Assembly (NCBI GenBank): GCA_009782615.1
Contig: WRIS01000007.1
Span: forward strand, 1 to 64,000
Direction of reading: 5' to 3'
Length of the DNA: 64,000 nucleotides
From: Eggerthellaceae bacterium
Lineage (GTDB): Bacteria; Actinomycetota; Coriobacteriia; Coriobacteriales; Eggerthellaceae
Made by a program: the position numbers and the translations under genes. The first letter of the stretch is position 1; each line of letters opens with the position of its first letter. Below, piece after piece: positions 8,582 to 17,173 of the stretch. Under the pieces are notes generated by a model. It made no database searches, was not told the origin of the DNA, and was given only the letters and a program-made list of their open reading frames with translations.

Positions 8582-10297
8582 TTACAAGGTATCGCGCAAA
8601 ACATCGGCTATTGCGTCGAGAGCAACATCCTTCTTTTCACCACTTTTGCGCACCTTCATTTCAACCTTCGCTTCTCCAAGACCGCGCTTGCCCACAACAA
8701 CTTGAATGGGCCATCCGATTAAGTCGGCATCGTTGAACTTAACACCCGCCCGCTCATCGCGGTCATCAAGTGCCACCTCAAAGCCAAGCGCGGCAAAATC
8801 AGCGGCAAGTTTTTGAGCGGTTGAGAAAACTTCCCCTTCTTCCACATCAAGCGGAATGACGCACACGTGTGCTGGAGCAACCGAGATGGGCCAGATGATA
8901 CCCTTGTCATCGTTGTATTGTTCCACGATTGCCGCCATGCTGCGTGTTACCCCCACACCATAACAACCCATGAGGAAATGCTGTTCGCTGCCATCTTCTG
9001 CACTAAAGGTCGCGCCCATCGATTTGGAATACTTGTCCCCCAACTGGAACACTTGGGAAACTTCGATGCCGCGCGCGCCTTCCAAAATAGAGCCGCACTG
9101 CGCACAAAGGTCTCCTTCCTTGACCACCGTGATATCTGCCCATTCGTCAACCGTAAAATCGACGTCTGATTTCGCGCCCACGTAGTGATGCCCCTCTTCG
9201 TTGGCACCCACCACCCAAGATTCGATTGTACGAAGGCTTTTTTCCGCAACAAGACGCGTGTTGGGGGGAAGGCCAACAGGCCCCATAGAACCTTTCGACA
9301 AGCCCGCAGCTTCTATTGCGTCATCGTTGAGAAGTTCAAAACCGTCAACCATGCGCCCTGCTTTGATGAGATTGAGCTCATGACTGCCAGGCACCAAAAA
9401 CACGGTGAGTACGCCGTCGGTTCCCCTGCCTGCCATCGCTTTAACCGTGGAGGATTCAGGGGTATCCAGATGTTTCGCCAAATCGCTGATAGCGCCGATG
9501 CCAGGGGTCGCAATTTTTTCCAAGCCCTTCTGCGCCTGATATTCTTCGAGTTGAGCCGTGCCCTCACCTGCTTCAGTGTTGGCAGCATAACCGCAGCTAC
9601 AATAGACGAGTTCTGCCTCACCCGCTTCTGCAAGCGCCATAAATTCACAACTGGTATTACCTCCAATTTGCCCCGAATCCGCTTCCACAGCACGCCAAGT
9701 AAGTCCCATGCGGTCACACATGCGCCCGTAGGCGGCGGACATGTCGTTGTAGGTTTCTTGCAGCGATGCTTGGTTCGGGTGAAAGCTATACGCATCTTTC
9801 ATGATGAATTCCCGTCCGCGCAACAACCCGAAACGGGGGCGTATTTCGTCGCGGAATTTCACCTGTATTTGGTAGAGAGAAAGCGGGAGATCTTTATAGG
9901 AGCGCAGTTCGTTGCGCACGAGCGACGTGATGAGTTCTTCGTGGGTGGGGCCTAAGCAAAACCCGCGCCCGTGGCGGTCTTCAAGGCGCATGAGTTCAGG
10001 GCCGTAATCATCCCAGCGCCCACTTTCAAACCACAATTCCGCAGGCTGAAGTGCGGGCATCATGACCTCTTGGGCACCAATGCCGTCCATTTCTTCGCGT
10101 ACAATGGTTTCAATCTTTGCTAAAACCTTTTTTCCCAACGGAAGAAACGTGTAGACACCTGAAGCGGCTTTGCGAATCATGCCTGAACGCATAAGCAAGC
10201 GGTGGCTCGCGATTTCTGCGTCAGCTGGATCTTCTTTGAGGGTGGGGGTATACAACTCGCTCATGCGTATGATGTTTTTTGCTGTGTCGTTGGTCAT
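8582..10297 (-). CDS. proS: Prolyl-tRNA synthetase
   Basis: This 571-residue protein is a bacterial-type class II ProRS that charges tRNA-Pro. The N-terminal catalytic part has motif 2 (FRDEIRPRFGLLRGREFIMKD); an inserted editing domain lies about residues 225-385; motif 3 (GCYGVGVTRSMAA) precedes the C-terminal anticodon-binding domain (ISVAPAHVCVIPL onward). The ATG at 10297 overlaps the ispG stop as ATGA and has AGGA just upstream, so translation is probably coupled. It is the third gene of a rseP-ispG-proS operon, an order known from Actinobacteria. Confidence 0.97.
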   Translation of the reverse strand: MTNDTAKNIIRMSELYTPTLKEDPADAEIASHRLLMRSGMIRKAASGVYTFLPLGKKVLAKIETIVREEMDGIGAQEVMMPALQPAELWFESGRWDDYGPELMRLEDRHGRGFCLGPTHEELITSLVRNELRSYKDLPLSLYQIQVKFRDEIRPRFGLLRGREFIMKDAYSFHPNQASLQETYNDMSAAYGRMCDRMGLTWRAVEADSGQIGGNTSCEFMALAEAGEAELVYCSCGYAANTEAGEGTAQLEEYQAQKGLEKIATPGIGAISDLAKHLDTPESSTVKAMAGRGTDGVLTVFLVPGSHELNLIKAGRMVDGFELLNDDAIEAAGLSKGSMGPVGLPPNTRLVAEKSLRTIESWVVGANEEGHHYVGAKSDVDFTVDEWADITVVKEGDLCAQCGSILEGARGIEVSQVFQLGDKYSKSMGATFSAEDGSEQHFLMGCYGVGVTRSMAAIVEQYNDDKGIIWPISVAPAHVCVIPLDVEEGEVFSTAQKLAADFAALGFEVALDDRDERAGVKFNDADLIGWPIQVVVGKRGLGEAKVEMKVRKSGEKKDVALDAIADVLRDTL

Positions 10298-11508
10298 AGT
10301 TTTCCTATCTCATCCATCAAAGCACCTAAAATAGCGTCCTCGTCAACCTTGCGCAAGATTTCACCGTGTGCGAATATTGCGCCTGAGCCTGCCCCGCAGG
10401 CAACGCCGATGTCGGCATCAGCGGCTTCGCCTGGGCCATTCACCACGCAACCCATGACGGCAACCTTGAGCGGTTTTTGCAGGGTGCTTAAGTTTTGTTC
10501 TACTTGCTTGGCAATCGAAATCAAATCAACCTGACAACGCCCACAGGTGGGGCAACTGATAATTTCGGGGTAGCGGCGGCGCAAATCGAGTGCGGAAAGC
10601 AAGGTCCAGCACGCGCGGATTTCTTCAACGGGGTCGTCAGTTAAGGATATGCGCAAGGTGTCTCCGATGCCTTCTTCAAGCAAAATGCCTAAACCACTTG
10701 CAGACTTAATAACACCTTGAAACAGAGTTCCCGCTTCGGTGATACCAATATGAAGCGGCGTTTGAGGAATCTGGCGGGAAAGCACGCGGTAGGTGTTCAC
10801 CGTTGTCATCACGTCATGGGCTTTCGCTGAAACCACCACATCGAAAAAGCCTTTTTCTTCGAAATAACGCACGTAATCTGCAGCAGAGCGAGCAAGTTTT
10901 TCAGCAAGGGTCAAATCAGTTCGCGCAGCAATGGCGGCGTCAAGAGAACCCGCATTAACCCCAATACGAATAGGGATACGCGCTTGGCGTGCTGCTTCGA
11001 TAATGGCGTCAGTCTTTTCCAAACCGCCGACATTCCCAGGATTGATGCGCAGCTTTGCCGCACCGCGCTTGGCTGCTTGGATAGCGATTTCGGCGTCGAA
11101 ATGCACGTCGGCAACAACGGGCAACGAAGAAGCCGTGCAAACCGCCTCAAAAGCATCGAGGCAATTTTTGCGCGGGATAGCCATACGCACGATTTCACAA
11201 CCCGCCTGCGCTAGCTGTTCGATTTGAGCGAGATTCGCATCGACATCATCGGCAGGCACGGAAAGCATCGACTGGATAGCGCACGGCGCTCCGTTGCCGA
11301 GAGCAACCCCGCCCACCATGACTCGACGAGTTTTCTGGTTAGCGCGCTTCTCGGGATTCATAGCTGCGTTCGCAGGCGCTTTTGCGGGCGCTGCTTTTGC
11401 GGGCGCTTTTGTGGGCGCTTTTGCGGGCGCTTTTGCGGGCGCTTTTGTGGGCGCTTTTGCGGGCGCTACGTTCGCAGCTGCGCGCTTATCTGCATCGGCA
11501 AGCGTCAT
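10294..11508 (-). CDS. ispG: 4-hydroxy-3-methylbut-2-enyl diphosphate synthase with (AlaProLys)-rich N-terminal extension
   Basis: IspG (GcpE) converts methylerythritol cyclodiphosphate to HMBPP using a 4Fe-4S cluster in the non-mevalonate isoprenoid pathway. The core starts near residue 52 (RRVMVGGVALG) and keeps the cluster cysteines in SCPTCGRCQ and CVVNGPGEA. Residues 12-45 are an extra low-complexity stretch of AK/AP/TK units encoded by a 12-bp tandem repeat (11367-11470), absent from normal IspG. The start is within ATGATGA at 11511-11505: the second ATG (11508) has better spacing to AAGGTGG, the first would give one more residue. It overlaps the rseP stop and the proS start, so the three genes are tightly coupled. 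Confidence 0.95.
   Translation of the reverse strand: MTLADADKRAAANVAPAKAPTKAPAKAPAKAPTKAPAKAAPAKAPANAAMNPEKRANQKTRRVMVGGVALGNGAPCAIQSMLSVPADDVDANLAQIEQLAQAGCEIVRMAIPRKNCLDAFEAVCTASSLPVVADVHFDAEIAIQAAKRGAAKLRINPGNVGGLEKTDAIIEAARQARIPIRIGVNAGSLDAAIAARTDLTLAEKLARSAADYVRYFEEKGFFDVVVSAKAHDVMTTVNTYRVLSRQIPQTPLHIGITEAGTLFQGVIKSASGLGILLEEGIGDTLRISLTDDPVEEIRACWTLLSALDLRRRYPEIISCPTCGRCQVDLISIAKQVEQNLSTLQKPLKVAVMGCVVNGPGEAADADIGVACGAGSGAIFAHGEILRKVDEDAILGALMDEIGKL
11367..11470 (-). repeat. 12-bp tandem repeat encoding the IspG N-terminal tail
   Basis: On the + strand the unit is GGCGCTTTTGCG with GGCGCTTTTGTG variants, repeated about eight times with one partial unit. It stays in frame and encodes the alternating Ala-Pro-Ala-Lys / Ala-Pro-Thr-Lys tail of IspG. 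Confidence 0.85.
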
Positions 11509-12587
11509 CATCCCCCACCTTCGCCCCACCAAAATCCGTCGAATATCCTTTGCACGTCTTGAAATATCAACACGACAAAAAGCCCGAGCAAAAGCAACAG
11601 CCCCGCCCCGACAAGGTAGTTCATTATCTTCATGGAAACGTGCTTGCGTGAGAATTTCTGGACTATTTCGATAATCAAACGCCCGCCATCAAGAGGGGGA
11701 ATAGGCAAGAAGTTCATAATGCCCAGCGATATGGAAATCATCGCCATAAAGAACAAAAAGTTGATGAACCCCTGTTCCGCAGCGGTTTTTGACATAATTG
11801 CAATGCCAATGACCGAAGCCGAACCTGAAATCGTTTCTGCCGCCGTCGCAGGATTAAAAAGCCCCGCAACCGCTTGGACAACCATGCCGATAAGCGTAAA
11901 GCCCGCAACGATGGCGCGCCAAGGATTCACGGTAAAGTGTTCGATTTCCCCTGTTTGTGTGTTCATAAAATCGACACCGATGACCGAATAAATCAAGACG
12001 AATAACACGATGGCAAAAAGAAGGTTCAAGATGATGCCGCCCAAAAGCATAATCATCCGCTTCCAAAACGGCTTGCTGCGATATTGCTGCTTGTATTCGC
12101 TTTCAAACAGCGTACTTTCGTCCTCGACTTCGCGCACCTGGCCAAGATCGAAGCGCCCTTTGACCGCAGGCGTGCGATAGATGTTATAGGTATCCTTTTT
12201 CGCAGGACCGACCAGCGAGCCCCATTCGGTTAGTTCTTCGAGTGCGGCAAAAGCCTCTTCGTTGCTTATCAAAAGCCCGCGCGCGACATCTTCCATGTGC
12301 ACCCTGCCCTGCCGATAGGCGAAAGCAAGCACCTTTTCCAAATGAGGGCTTTGCTCGCCTGGCTCCATGCCACAAATGCGCGCATAGCCGCCCAGAAGCG
12401 GTATCGCGGTGATGCCAAAACGCGTGCCTTTCCAGGTAAAACCAATGCTTGGACCAGGCAAACCCAGCATGAATTCCGTAACCCGCACGCCAAAAGCGCG
12501 CGCCGCAAAGAAATGCCCGCACTCGTGAACGAATACGAGAATCGTCAACACGATGGTTGCATAGAAAATTGTCAGAATAAAATCCAT
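11508..12587 (-). CDS. rseP: Site-2 protease (M50 family, RseP/Rip1-like) lacking a recognisable PDZ domain
   Basis: This 359-residue intramembrane zinc metalloprotease has HECGH in the first transmembrane segment (residues about 21-25) and NFLPIPPLDGGR in a late one, supplying the zinc ligands. It should cleave membrane-bound anti-sigma factors or signal peptides. The start at 12587 is fixed by GCAGGAGTG six bases upstream. Between the first and second membrane regions (about 75-160), where a PDZ domain is normal, the sequence instead resembles a small helical winged-helix-like unit (HMEDVARGLLISNEEAFAAL), and no PDZ carboxylate loop is visible. It heads the operon with ispG and proS; dxr, its usual upstream neighbour, is absent here. 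Confidence 0.92.
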   Translation of the reverse strand: MDFILTIFYATIVLTILVFVHECGHFFAARAFGVRVTEFMLGLPGPSIGFTWKGTRFGITAIPLLGGYARICGMEPGEQSPHLEKVLAFAYRQGRVHMEDVARGLLISNEEAFAALEELTEWGSLVGPAKKDTYNIYRTPAVKGRFDLGQVREVEDESTLFESEYKQQYRSKPFWKRMIMLLGGIILNLLFAIVLFVLIYSVIGVDFMNTQTGEIEHFTVNPWRAIVAGFTLIGMVVQAVAGLFNPATAAETISGSASVIGIAIMSKTAAEQGFINFLFFMAMISISLGIMNFLPIPPLDGGRLIIEIVQKFSRKHVSMKIMNYLVGAGLLLLLGLFVVLIFQDVQRIFDGFWWGEGGG

Positions 12588-12889
12588 GTACACTCCTGCA
12601 TATTTGGACGACCGCACAAAAACGGTGCGTGGGACGGTGCAAGAGGCGATGTGCACGGTGTCGCACGGGGTTCGCAAAGAGCCGAACGAGTGCCGAACAA
12701 GCCGCTGCGAGCAATACCTTCTTTCACCTGTGTGGTCGCAAAAATTCTTAGGTTCTTGAATTATAGAGCCTTATCCTTCCTTTTGTTGTGAAGGAATAGT
12801 GTTTTGGATGGGTTTAGCGCGCTCCAATTAGATAAAAGGCTGATTAGCTTGCTAGACTTTCCTGCAACAGAAAGATTGGAGGACTACCC
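12588..12889. other. Divergent intergenic region, rseP operon / membrane protein gene
   Basis: No gene is supported in these 302 bp. A weak hairpin (TCCTT...AAGGA near 12775-12797) and a possible extended -10 (TGCTAGACT, near 12849-12857) for the rightward gene are visible. No dxr or cdsA remnant was recognised. Confidence 0.4.
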
Positions 12890-13621
12890 ATGCACGCAAA
12901 AAAGACTTTTTCTATTATTATCTTTATTCTGGCAGGAATCGTTTTGGCGATTGGCATTACGCAAATCGCCCTGCTCCTAGGCCCTTACATCACCATGCTT
13001 AGTGAAGCACGGACGCTGCAAGGAGCAACTAACGCACAAATCAACGAATATATCTTGCAACAACTGCTGCCCCAGGTTCTCACCTATGTTGTTGTTTCCT
13101 TTGGAGCAACGGCAATATTGGTGGCATGCGGACTCATTTCCTTGCAGATAAGCAACGGTTTTGGGCGCGCAAGCAGCGGTGCTGACGGCTCTGTCGATGT
13201 TGCTGTTGCTAAGCCTGCGGCGGCTCCTGTAGCAGCGCCGAGCGCAAGTTCTGCGGCAGCACCGAGCGCAAGCCAAGCTGCTAAACCTGCTGCAAAACCT
13301 GCTGCCGCTAAGCCTGCTGCAAAACCTGCGGCGAGCAGACCCGCGCGCGCAACAGCTGCTACCAAGACTGCTACCAAGACTGCCGCCGCGAGTGCCGCCA
13401 CTAAAGCCACTGGGGCTGCCAAGACTGCTACTCAAGCAGGTAAAACGGCAACGAATACTGCTGCTCGGAAAACAGCAGCAGCTAAGACTGCTGCTACCCA
13501 AGCAGGACAAGCAGCGGGGAAAAAGGTTTCAGCAACGGCAAGCAACGCAGCCTCCAAAGCAACTTCAGCAGCAAAAACAGCAGCGAAGCCACGGAGCACC
13601 AAAAATACCTCGTCAAAATAA
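12890..13621 (+). CDS. Two-TM membrane protein with histone-H1-like Ala/Lys/Pro tail
   Basis: The function is not recognised. The 243-residue product begins with a basic start and a hydrophobic segment (about 7-30), has a second hydrophobic segment (about 62-88), and then a cytoplasm-facing tail of some 140 residues made almost only of Ala, Lys, Thr, Pro and Ser, with AKPAAKPAAAKPAAKPAA and repeated TKTA/KTAA units. Such tails resemble bacterial histone-H1-like proteins that bind DNA non-specifically, so a membrane-anchored nucleoid contact is one idea, but it is inference only. The ATG at 12890 has TTGGAGGA upstream. It precedes ilvB by 19 bp and may share its transcript. Confidence 0.7.
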   Translation: MHAKKTFSIIIFILAGIVLAIGITQIALLLGPYITMLSEARTLQGATNAQINEYILQQLLPQVLTYVVVSFGATAILVACGLISLQISNGFGRASSGADGSVDVAVAKPAAAPVAAPSASSAAAPSASQAAKPAAKPAAAKPAAKPAASRPARATAATKTATKTAAASAATKATGAAKTATQAGKTATNTAARKTAAAKTAATQAGQAAGKKVSATASNAASKATSAAKTAAKPRSTKNTSSK

Positions 13622-13640
13622 GACTGCGAGAACATAGGCA

Positions 13641-15590
13641 ATGCACGCCACCACGAATACGCTTGGAACTTCGCCGCGCGACGATAAAACGGATGCCCCA
13701 ATCGGGGCATCCGTTGATGCCCAGACCGAGGCTCAAACTGGGGCGCAAACAGGGGCGCAAACCGAGGCGCAAACTGGCGCTCAAATCATCATTCGCTCGC
13801 TCATAGCGCACGGTGTTGATGTCGTATTCGGCTATCCTGGTGGACAGGTGCTTGACATCTATGATGAGCTTTACCAACATGCCGACCAAATCAGACATGT
13901 TATCACCGCACACGAGCAAGGCGCTGCCCATGCGGCAGATGGCTACGCACGTGCCACGGGCAAAGTTGGTGTTGTTATCGCCACGTCAGGACCAGGCGCT
14001 ACTAACTTAGTAACGGGTATCGCCACGGCTCACCTTGATTCTATTCCGTTGGTTGCCATTACGGGCAATGTCACCACAAAGCTGCTCGGGAAAGACAGTT
14101 TTCAAGAAACGGATATCTTTGGAATCACCATCCCTGTTACCAAGCACAACTACATCGTGAAAGACATCAAGGCCCTGCCGCACATTCTTGCAGAAGCGTT
14201 CGCCATCGCACAAAGCGGACGCCCAGGCCCTGTACTCATCGACGTTCCGCGCGACGTGCAAACAGCACGGTGTGAAAGCGCGATTGTGAAACCCTATACG
14301 CTTCACGCAGACACGCCTCCACAAGAACAAGACGGCCTTGCGCAAGACAGCACTTCTGTTGTGTCAAAAGAGGCTCTTGCGAAAAAGGCTCACGCGAAAG
14401 AAGTGCTCACAAAAGAAGCGCTCGCACGCGCAGTCGAGCTCATTACGGCAAGCGAGCGCCCCTATATCTATTGCGGCGGTGGCGTCCTTTCCGCAGCAGC
14501 AGGTTTAGAAGTCGCTCAGTTCGCCGAGCACATTGATGCAGTTATCGGATGCAGCATCATGGGTCTTACCGCTATTCCCGCTTCGCATCCGCGCAATCTT
14601 GGCATGACAGGAATGCACGGGCGCGAAGCATCCATTCGGGCGCAAGACAGCGCGGACTTAATCATCGCTATCGGAGCACGCTTCAGCGACAGGGCAACGG
14701 GCAACAAGGCGCACTATATTGCCGACAAGAAGTTCCTTCATCTTGATATCGACGCTGCTGAAATAGACAAAAATGTTTCTACGAGCGCTTCGCTTATCGG
14801 AGATATCGCGCCCCTTCTTCAAGCACTCACGGCAAAGCTTCAGCCGACGAAACGCGTGGCGTGGCAAGAAGAAATTGCCGCCATCGTTTTAGAAGCGAAT
14901 GCTGAAGAGGCGCCCGATGACGCGCTTAGTGCCTCTGATGGACTGAGCACTGCCGATACCTTTGATGCTCCTCTTGATACTCCTCTTGATGCCAAAAGCA
15001 TTATTCGAGCGGTGCGGAAACGCAGCGCGGACGACACGATTATCGTTACCGATGTGGGACAGCACCAAATGTGGGTTGCGCAAAACTATTCTTTTGAAAA
15101 CCCTCGAACCTTCCTCACTTCGGGCGGTCTTGGAACCATGGGTTTTGGTATGGGTGCTGCGATTGGCGCTTGCTTGGGAAGCAGCCTTGCCAACAACACC
15201 GCGCCGCGAAAAACCGTTCTCTTCACAGGAGACGGCAGCTTTGGCATGAACCTCAATGAAATGGCAACCGCTGTTTCGCAAAGCCTTCCCCTGGTCATCA
15301 TCATTATGAACAACGGGGTCTTGGGCATGGTGCGCCAGTGGCAGGCTCTGTTCTACGACGAGCGCTATTCTTCTACCACCCTTGACCGTACAACCGATTT
15401 CGTCGCCCTCGCTCGTGCTTTCGGAGCAGAGGGGTGCCGTGTGGAGAGTCGTGCAGAACTGGATACCGCGCTCGATACTGCGTTTGCGGCAAGCGGACCT
15501 TTTGTTGTTGACTGTGCCATCGAAAAAGATGAACAGGTATTCCCGATGATTCCTCCTGGGGGCACCATCGACAACATGTTGTTGGGTTAG
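13641..15590 (+). CDS. ilvB: Acetolactate synthase large subunit
   Basis: This 649-residue thiamine-diphosphate enzyme condenses pyruvate (or pyruvate plus 2-ketobutyrate) in the first common step of branched-chain amino acid synthesis. The N-terminal PYR domain starts near residue 46 (IIIRSLIAHGVDVVFGYPGG) and has SGPGATN; the C-terminal PP domain has GDGSFGMNLNEM and the cofactor NN. The first 45 residues are a non-family extension with TEAQTGAQ repeats, and a second Lys/Ala-rich insert (KEALAKKAHAKEVLTKEAL) lies near 235-260 between the PYR and central domains. Only a weak ribosome site precedes the ATG. It is followed by ilvN 50 bp downstream. Confidence 0.95.
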   Translation: MHATTNTLGTSPRDDKTDAPIGASVDAQTEAQTGAQTGAQTEAQTGAQIIIRSLIAHGVDVVFGYPGGQVLDIYDELYQHADQIRHVITAHEQGAAHAADGYARATGKVGVVIATSGPGATNLVTGIATAHLDSIPLVAITGNVTTKLLGKDSFQETDIFGITIPVTKHNYIVKDIKALPHILAEAFAIAQSGRPGPVLIDVPRDVQTARCESAIVKPYTLHADTPPQEQDGLAQDSTSVVSKEALAKKAHAKEVLTKEALARAVELITASERPYIYCGGGVLSAAAGLEVAQFAEHIDAVIGCSIMGLTAIPASHPRNLGMTGMHGREASIRAQDSADLIIAIGARFSDRATGNKAHYIADKKFLHLDIDAAEIDKNVSTSASLIGDIAPLLQALTAKLQPTKRVAWQEEIAAIVLEANAEEAPDDALSASDGLSTADTFDAPLDTPLDAKSIIRAVRKRSADDTIIVTDVGQHQMWVAQNYSFENPRTFLTSGGLGTMGFGMGAAIGACLGSSLANNTAPRKTVLFTGDGSFGMNLNEMATAVSQSLPLVIIIMNNGVLGMVRQWQALFYDERYSSTTLDRTTDFVALARAFGAEGCRVESRAELDTALDTAFAASGPFVVDCAIEKDEQVFPMIPPGGTIDNMLLG

Positions 15591-15640
15591 CACACGGTTT
15601 TGAGAGCGTAATTTTGAGAGCGGTGAGCAAGGGAGCTTAT

Positions 15641-16135
15641 ATGTCTGACCATAAAATTATCATCGGAGCAATCGTGAACAACCAGTTCGGCGTGCTGATG
15701 CGCATAACCGAATTGTTCACCAAGCGTTGCTACAATATTGACAGCCTTGAGGTTGGGGTGACCGATGACCCTGCCTATTCGCGCATGACGATTGTGGCTA
15801 CGGGAGACGCTTCGGTAGAAGAACAAATCATCAAGCAACTGTCAAAGCTCCACGACGTTCGCCATGCAGCGATTATTCCTACCGAACGTGCTTCGGTTCG
15901 TGAACATATGCTCATCAAGTTGAAAGTTGCCCCTAATACCAACGCCGCCCTGACCGCCATGATTAACGCGCGCGGGGCGAAGGTTATCGATTTTAGTGCC
16001 GAAACCATTACTGCCGAAGTTACGGGCGAAGTTGAAAGCAACGATGGTTTTATCGAGTGCGCACGCGAATTCGGCATCCTTGAGATATGTCGCGCAGGAG
16101 CACAGGCTCTTCATCGCGGCACCGAATGCCTTTAA
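15641..16135 (+). CDS. ilvN: Acetolactate synthase small (regulatory) subunit
   Basis: This 164-residue protein has an N-terminal ACT domain (IIIGAIVNNQFGVLMRITELFTKR in two parts, residues about 5-75) and the IlvN C-terminal domain, the normal pattern for the subunit that gives valine feedback control to IlvB. The ATG at 15641 with AAGGGAG eight bases upstream is chosen over an open-frame TTG at 15614. It is the last gene of the ilvBN unit and is followed within 40 bp by a hairpin terminator. Confidence 0.95.
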   Translation: MSDHKIIIGAIVNNQFGVLMRITELFTKRCYNIDSLEVGVTDDPAYSRMTIVATGDASVEEQIIKQLSKLHDVRHAAIIPTERASVREHMLIKLKVAPNTNAALTAMINARGAKVIDFSAETITAEVTGEVESNDGFIECAREFGILEICRAGAQALHRGTECL

Positions 16136-16149
16136 AATGAGGCAATGAC

Positions 16150-16175
16150 AAAGGCACCCGAAATCGGATGCCTTT
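16150..16175. terminator. Hairpin terminator after ilvN, possibly bidirectional
   Basis: AAAGGCAcCCG and CGGaTGCCTTT form a stem with an AAAT loop. It lies between the convergent ends of ilvN and the PRC-barrel gene, so it can serve both. The trailing T content is modest. Confidence 0.65.
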
Positions 16176-16204
16176 GGTTAGTCTTTATTGATGCGCGTAA
16201 GAAC

Positions 16205-17047
16205 TTATGCTTCAACGCTCATGGTCAGGAGCAGCAGCGAGTCATGCTTTTGTGCTTCGTCAACCAACTCTTTGGTAAGCTTCGTGCCTTTTGCGACCTT
16301 AAACAATCCGTCTTTGCTTTCGACGTTTTCAGATACGACTGAATTGATAAGGAAATCTTTCAAAACAGCGTCTTCGTCAATAGTCTCTACCACTACGGGA
16401 GCAGCGTCGATAACGACTTTTTCTTTCACGTCAGCAGCAGGTGCTGCGGGAGCTGCAACGGCTGCAGCTGGTACTTCAATGGCAGGTGCGGCGGCTTTGC
16501 TCGCGCCTTTCGAGAAAATTCTCGGTGAAGCTGCGGCAGAGGTCGTCTTTTTCTTTGCCTTGGTATTCTTGATTCCGTTACGGATTTCGTAAGCGGTTGA
16601 TGCGCCGTCGTCGACAAAAACAAAGTCGGGGGCGAAGAACACGAAGGTGTCTGACGTAAAGGCAAGACGCTTTCCAAGGTTGATTTTGGTGACTTTACCA
16701 TGGGTCGGGTCGTACTCAAAACCTTCAACAACACCAATGCGGTTACCGTTTTGAGAGAACACTTCAACACCAACGAGACGATACGCTTCGTCAATGACGC
16801 TCTTTGCTTCTCCATCAGATGCCGGGATAAAATCGTCACGACTTTGAACCGTCATGAAAGTGTCGCCTACCGCAAGCGACTTGTTGAACGGCAATACCAA
16901 TGAGGCATTTGTCGTTGCACTGCCGACGATATAGTGAGACACTGCAAGTGTTTCACAATCGACGCAAAGCTCCTTGATTTTTCCAAGCCTCTTACGATCG
17001 TCAATCGAGACGATTTCACGACTTAGAATCGTTTCGTTGGTTTCCAT
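16205..17047 (-). CDS. PRC-barrel domain protein with Ala/Pro linker
   Basis: This 280-residue protein has two PRC-barrel-like segments (about 5-75: ILSREIVSIDDRKRLGKIKEL; about 88-155: LVGVEVFSQNGNRIGVVEGFEYD), a fold used in RNA processing (RimM) and photosynthetic reaction centre proteins and seen in many small bacterial adaptors. A basic and then Ala/Pro-rich linker (about 165-220) follows, and a C-terminal segment with repeated acidic residues. No signal peptide or membrane span is present. The precise role is unknown. The ATG has AAAGGT upstream and the gene appears monocistronic with its own promoter and palindromic site. Confidence 0.75.
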   Translation of the reverse strand: METNETILSREIVSIDDRKRLGKIKELCVDCETLAVSHYIVGSATTNASLVLPFNKSLAVGDTFMTVQSRDDFIPASDGEAKSVIDEAYRLVGVEVFSQNGNRIGVVEGFEYDPTHGKVTKINLGKRLAFTSDTFVFFAPDFVFVDDGASTAYEIRNGIKNTKAKKKTTSAAASPRIFSKGASKAAAPAIEVPAAAVAAPAAPAADVKEKVVIDAAPVVVETIDEDAVLKDFLINSVVSENVESKDGLFKVAKGTKLTKELVDEAQKHDSLLLLTMSVEA

Positions 17048-17066
17048 GCTTTACCTTTCTCGCTTT

Positions 17067-17084
17067 TTATTGTTGCAACAATAA
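17067..17084. promoter_or_regulatory. 18-bp perfect palindrome in the 5' leader of the PRC-barrel gene
   Basis: TTATTGTTGCAACAATAA is a perfect palindrome 20 bp upstream of the PRC-barrel ATG and downstream of its predicted promoter. It could be a repressor operator or form an RNA hairpin in the leader. Confidence 0.55.
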
Positions 17085-17110
17085 GACACTCTAAATTTCA
17101 TTACTGCTAT

Positions 17111-17139
17111 TGTATACGAATTTTTCCAACTGCTCACAA
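17111..17139 (-). promoter_or_regulatory. Sigma70-type promoter for the PRC-barrel gene
   Basis: Reading leftward, TTGTGA (17139-17134) and TATACA (17116-17111) are separated by 17 bp. This would give a leader of about 55 nt that includes the palindrome. Confidence 0.55.
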
Positions 17140-17173
17140 AAATCTTACTTTATTGCCGAAAGTTTAATTCGTT

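Noticed and set aside
13084-13510. Minus-strand frames opposite the Ala/Lys-rich tail
   Set aside because: They are antisense products of GC-rich repeat codons (poly-Ala or Ser/Cys/Arg runs) with no domain similarity.
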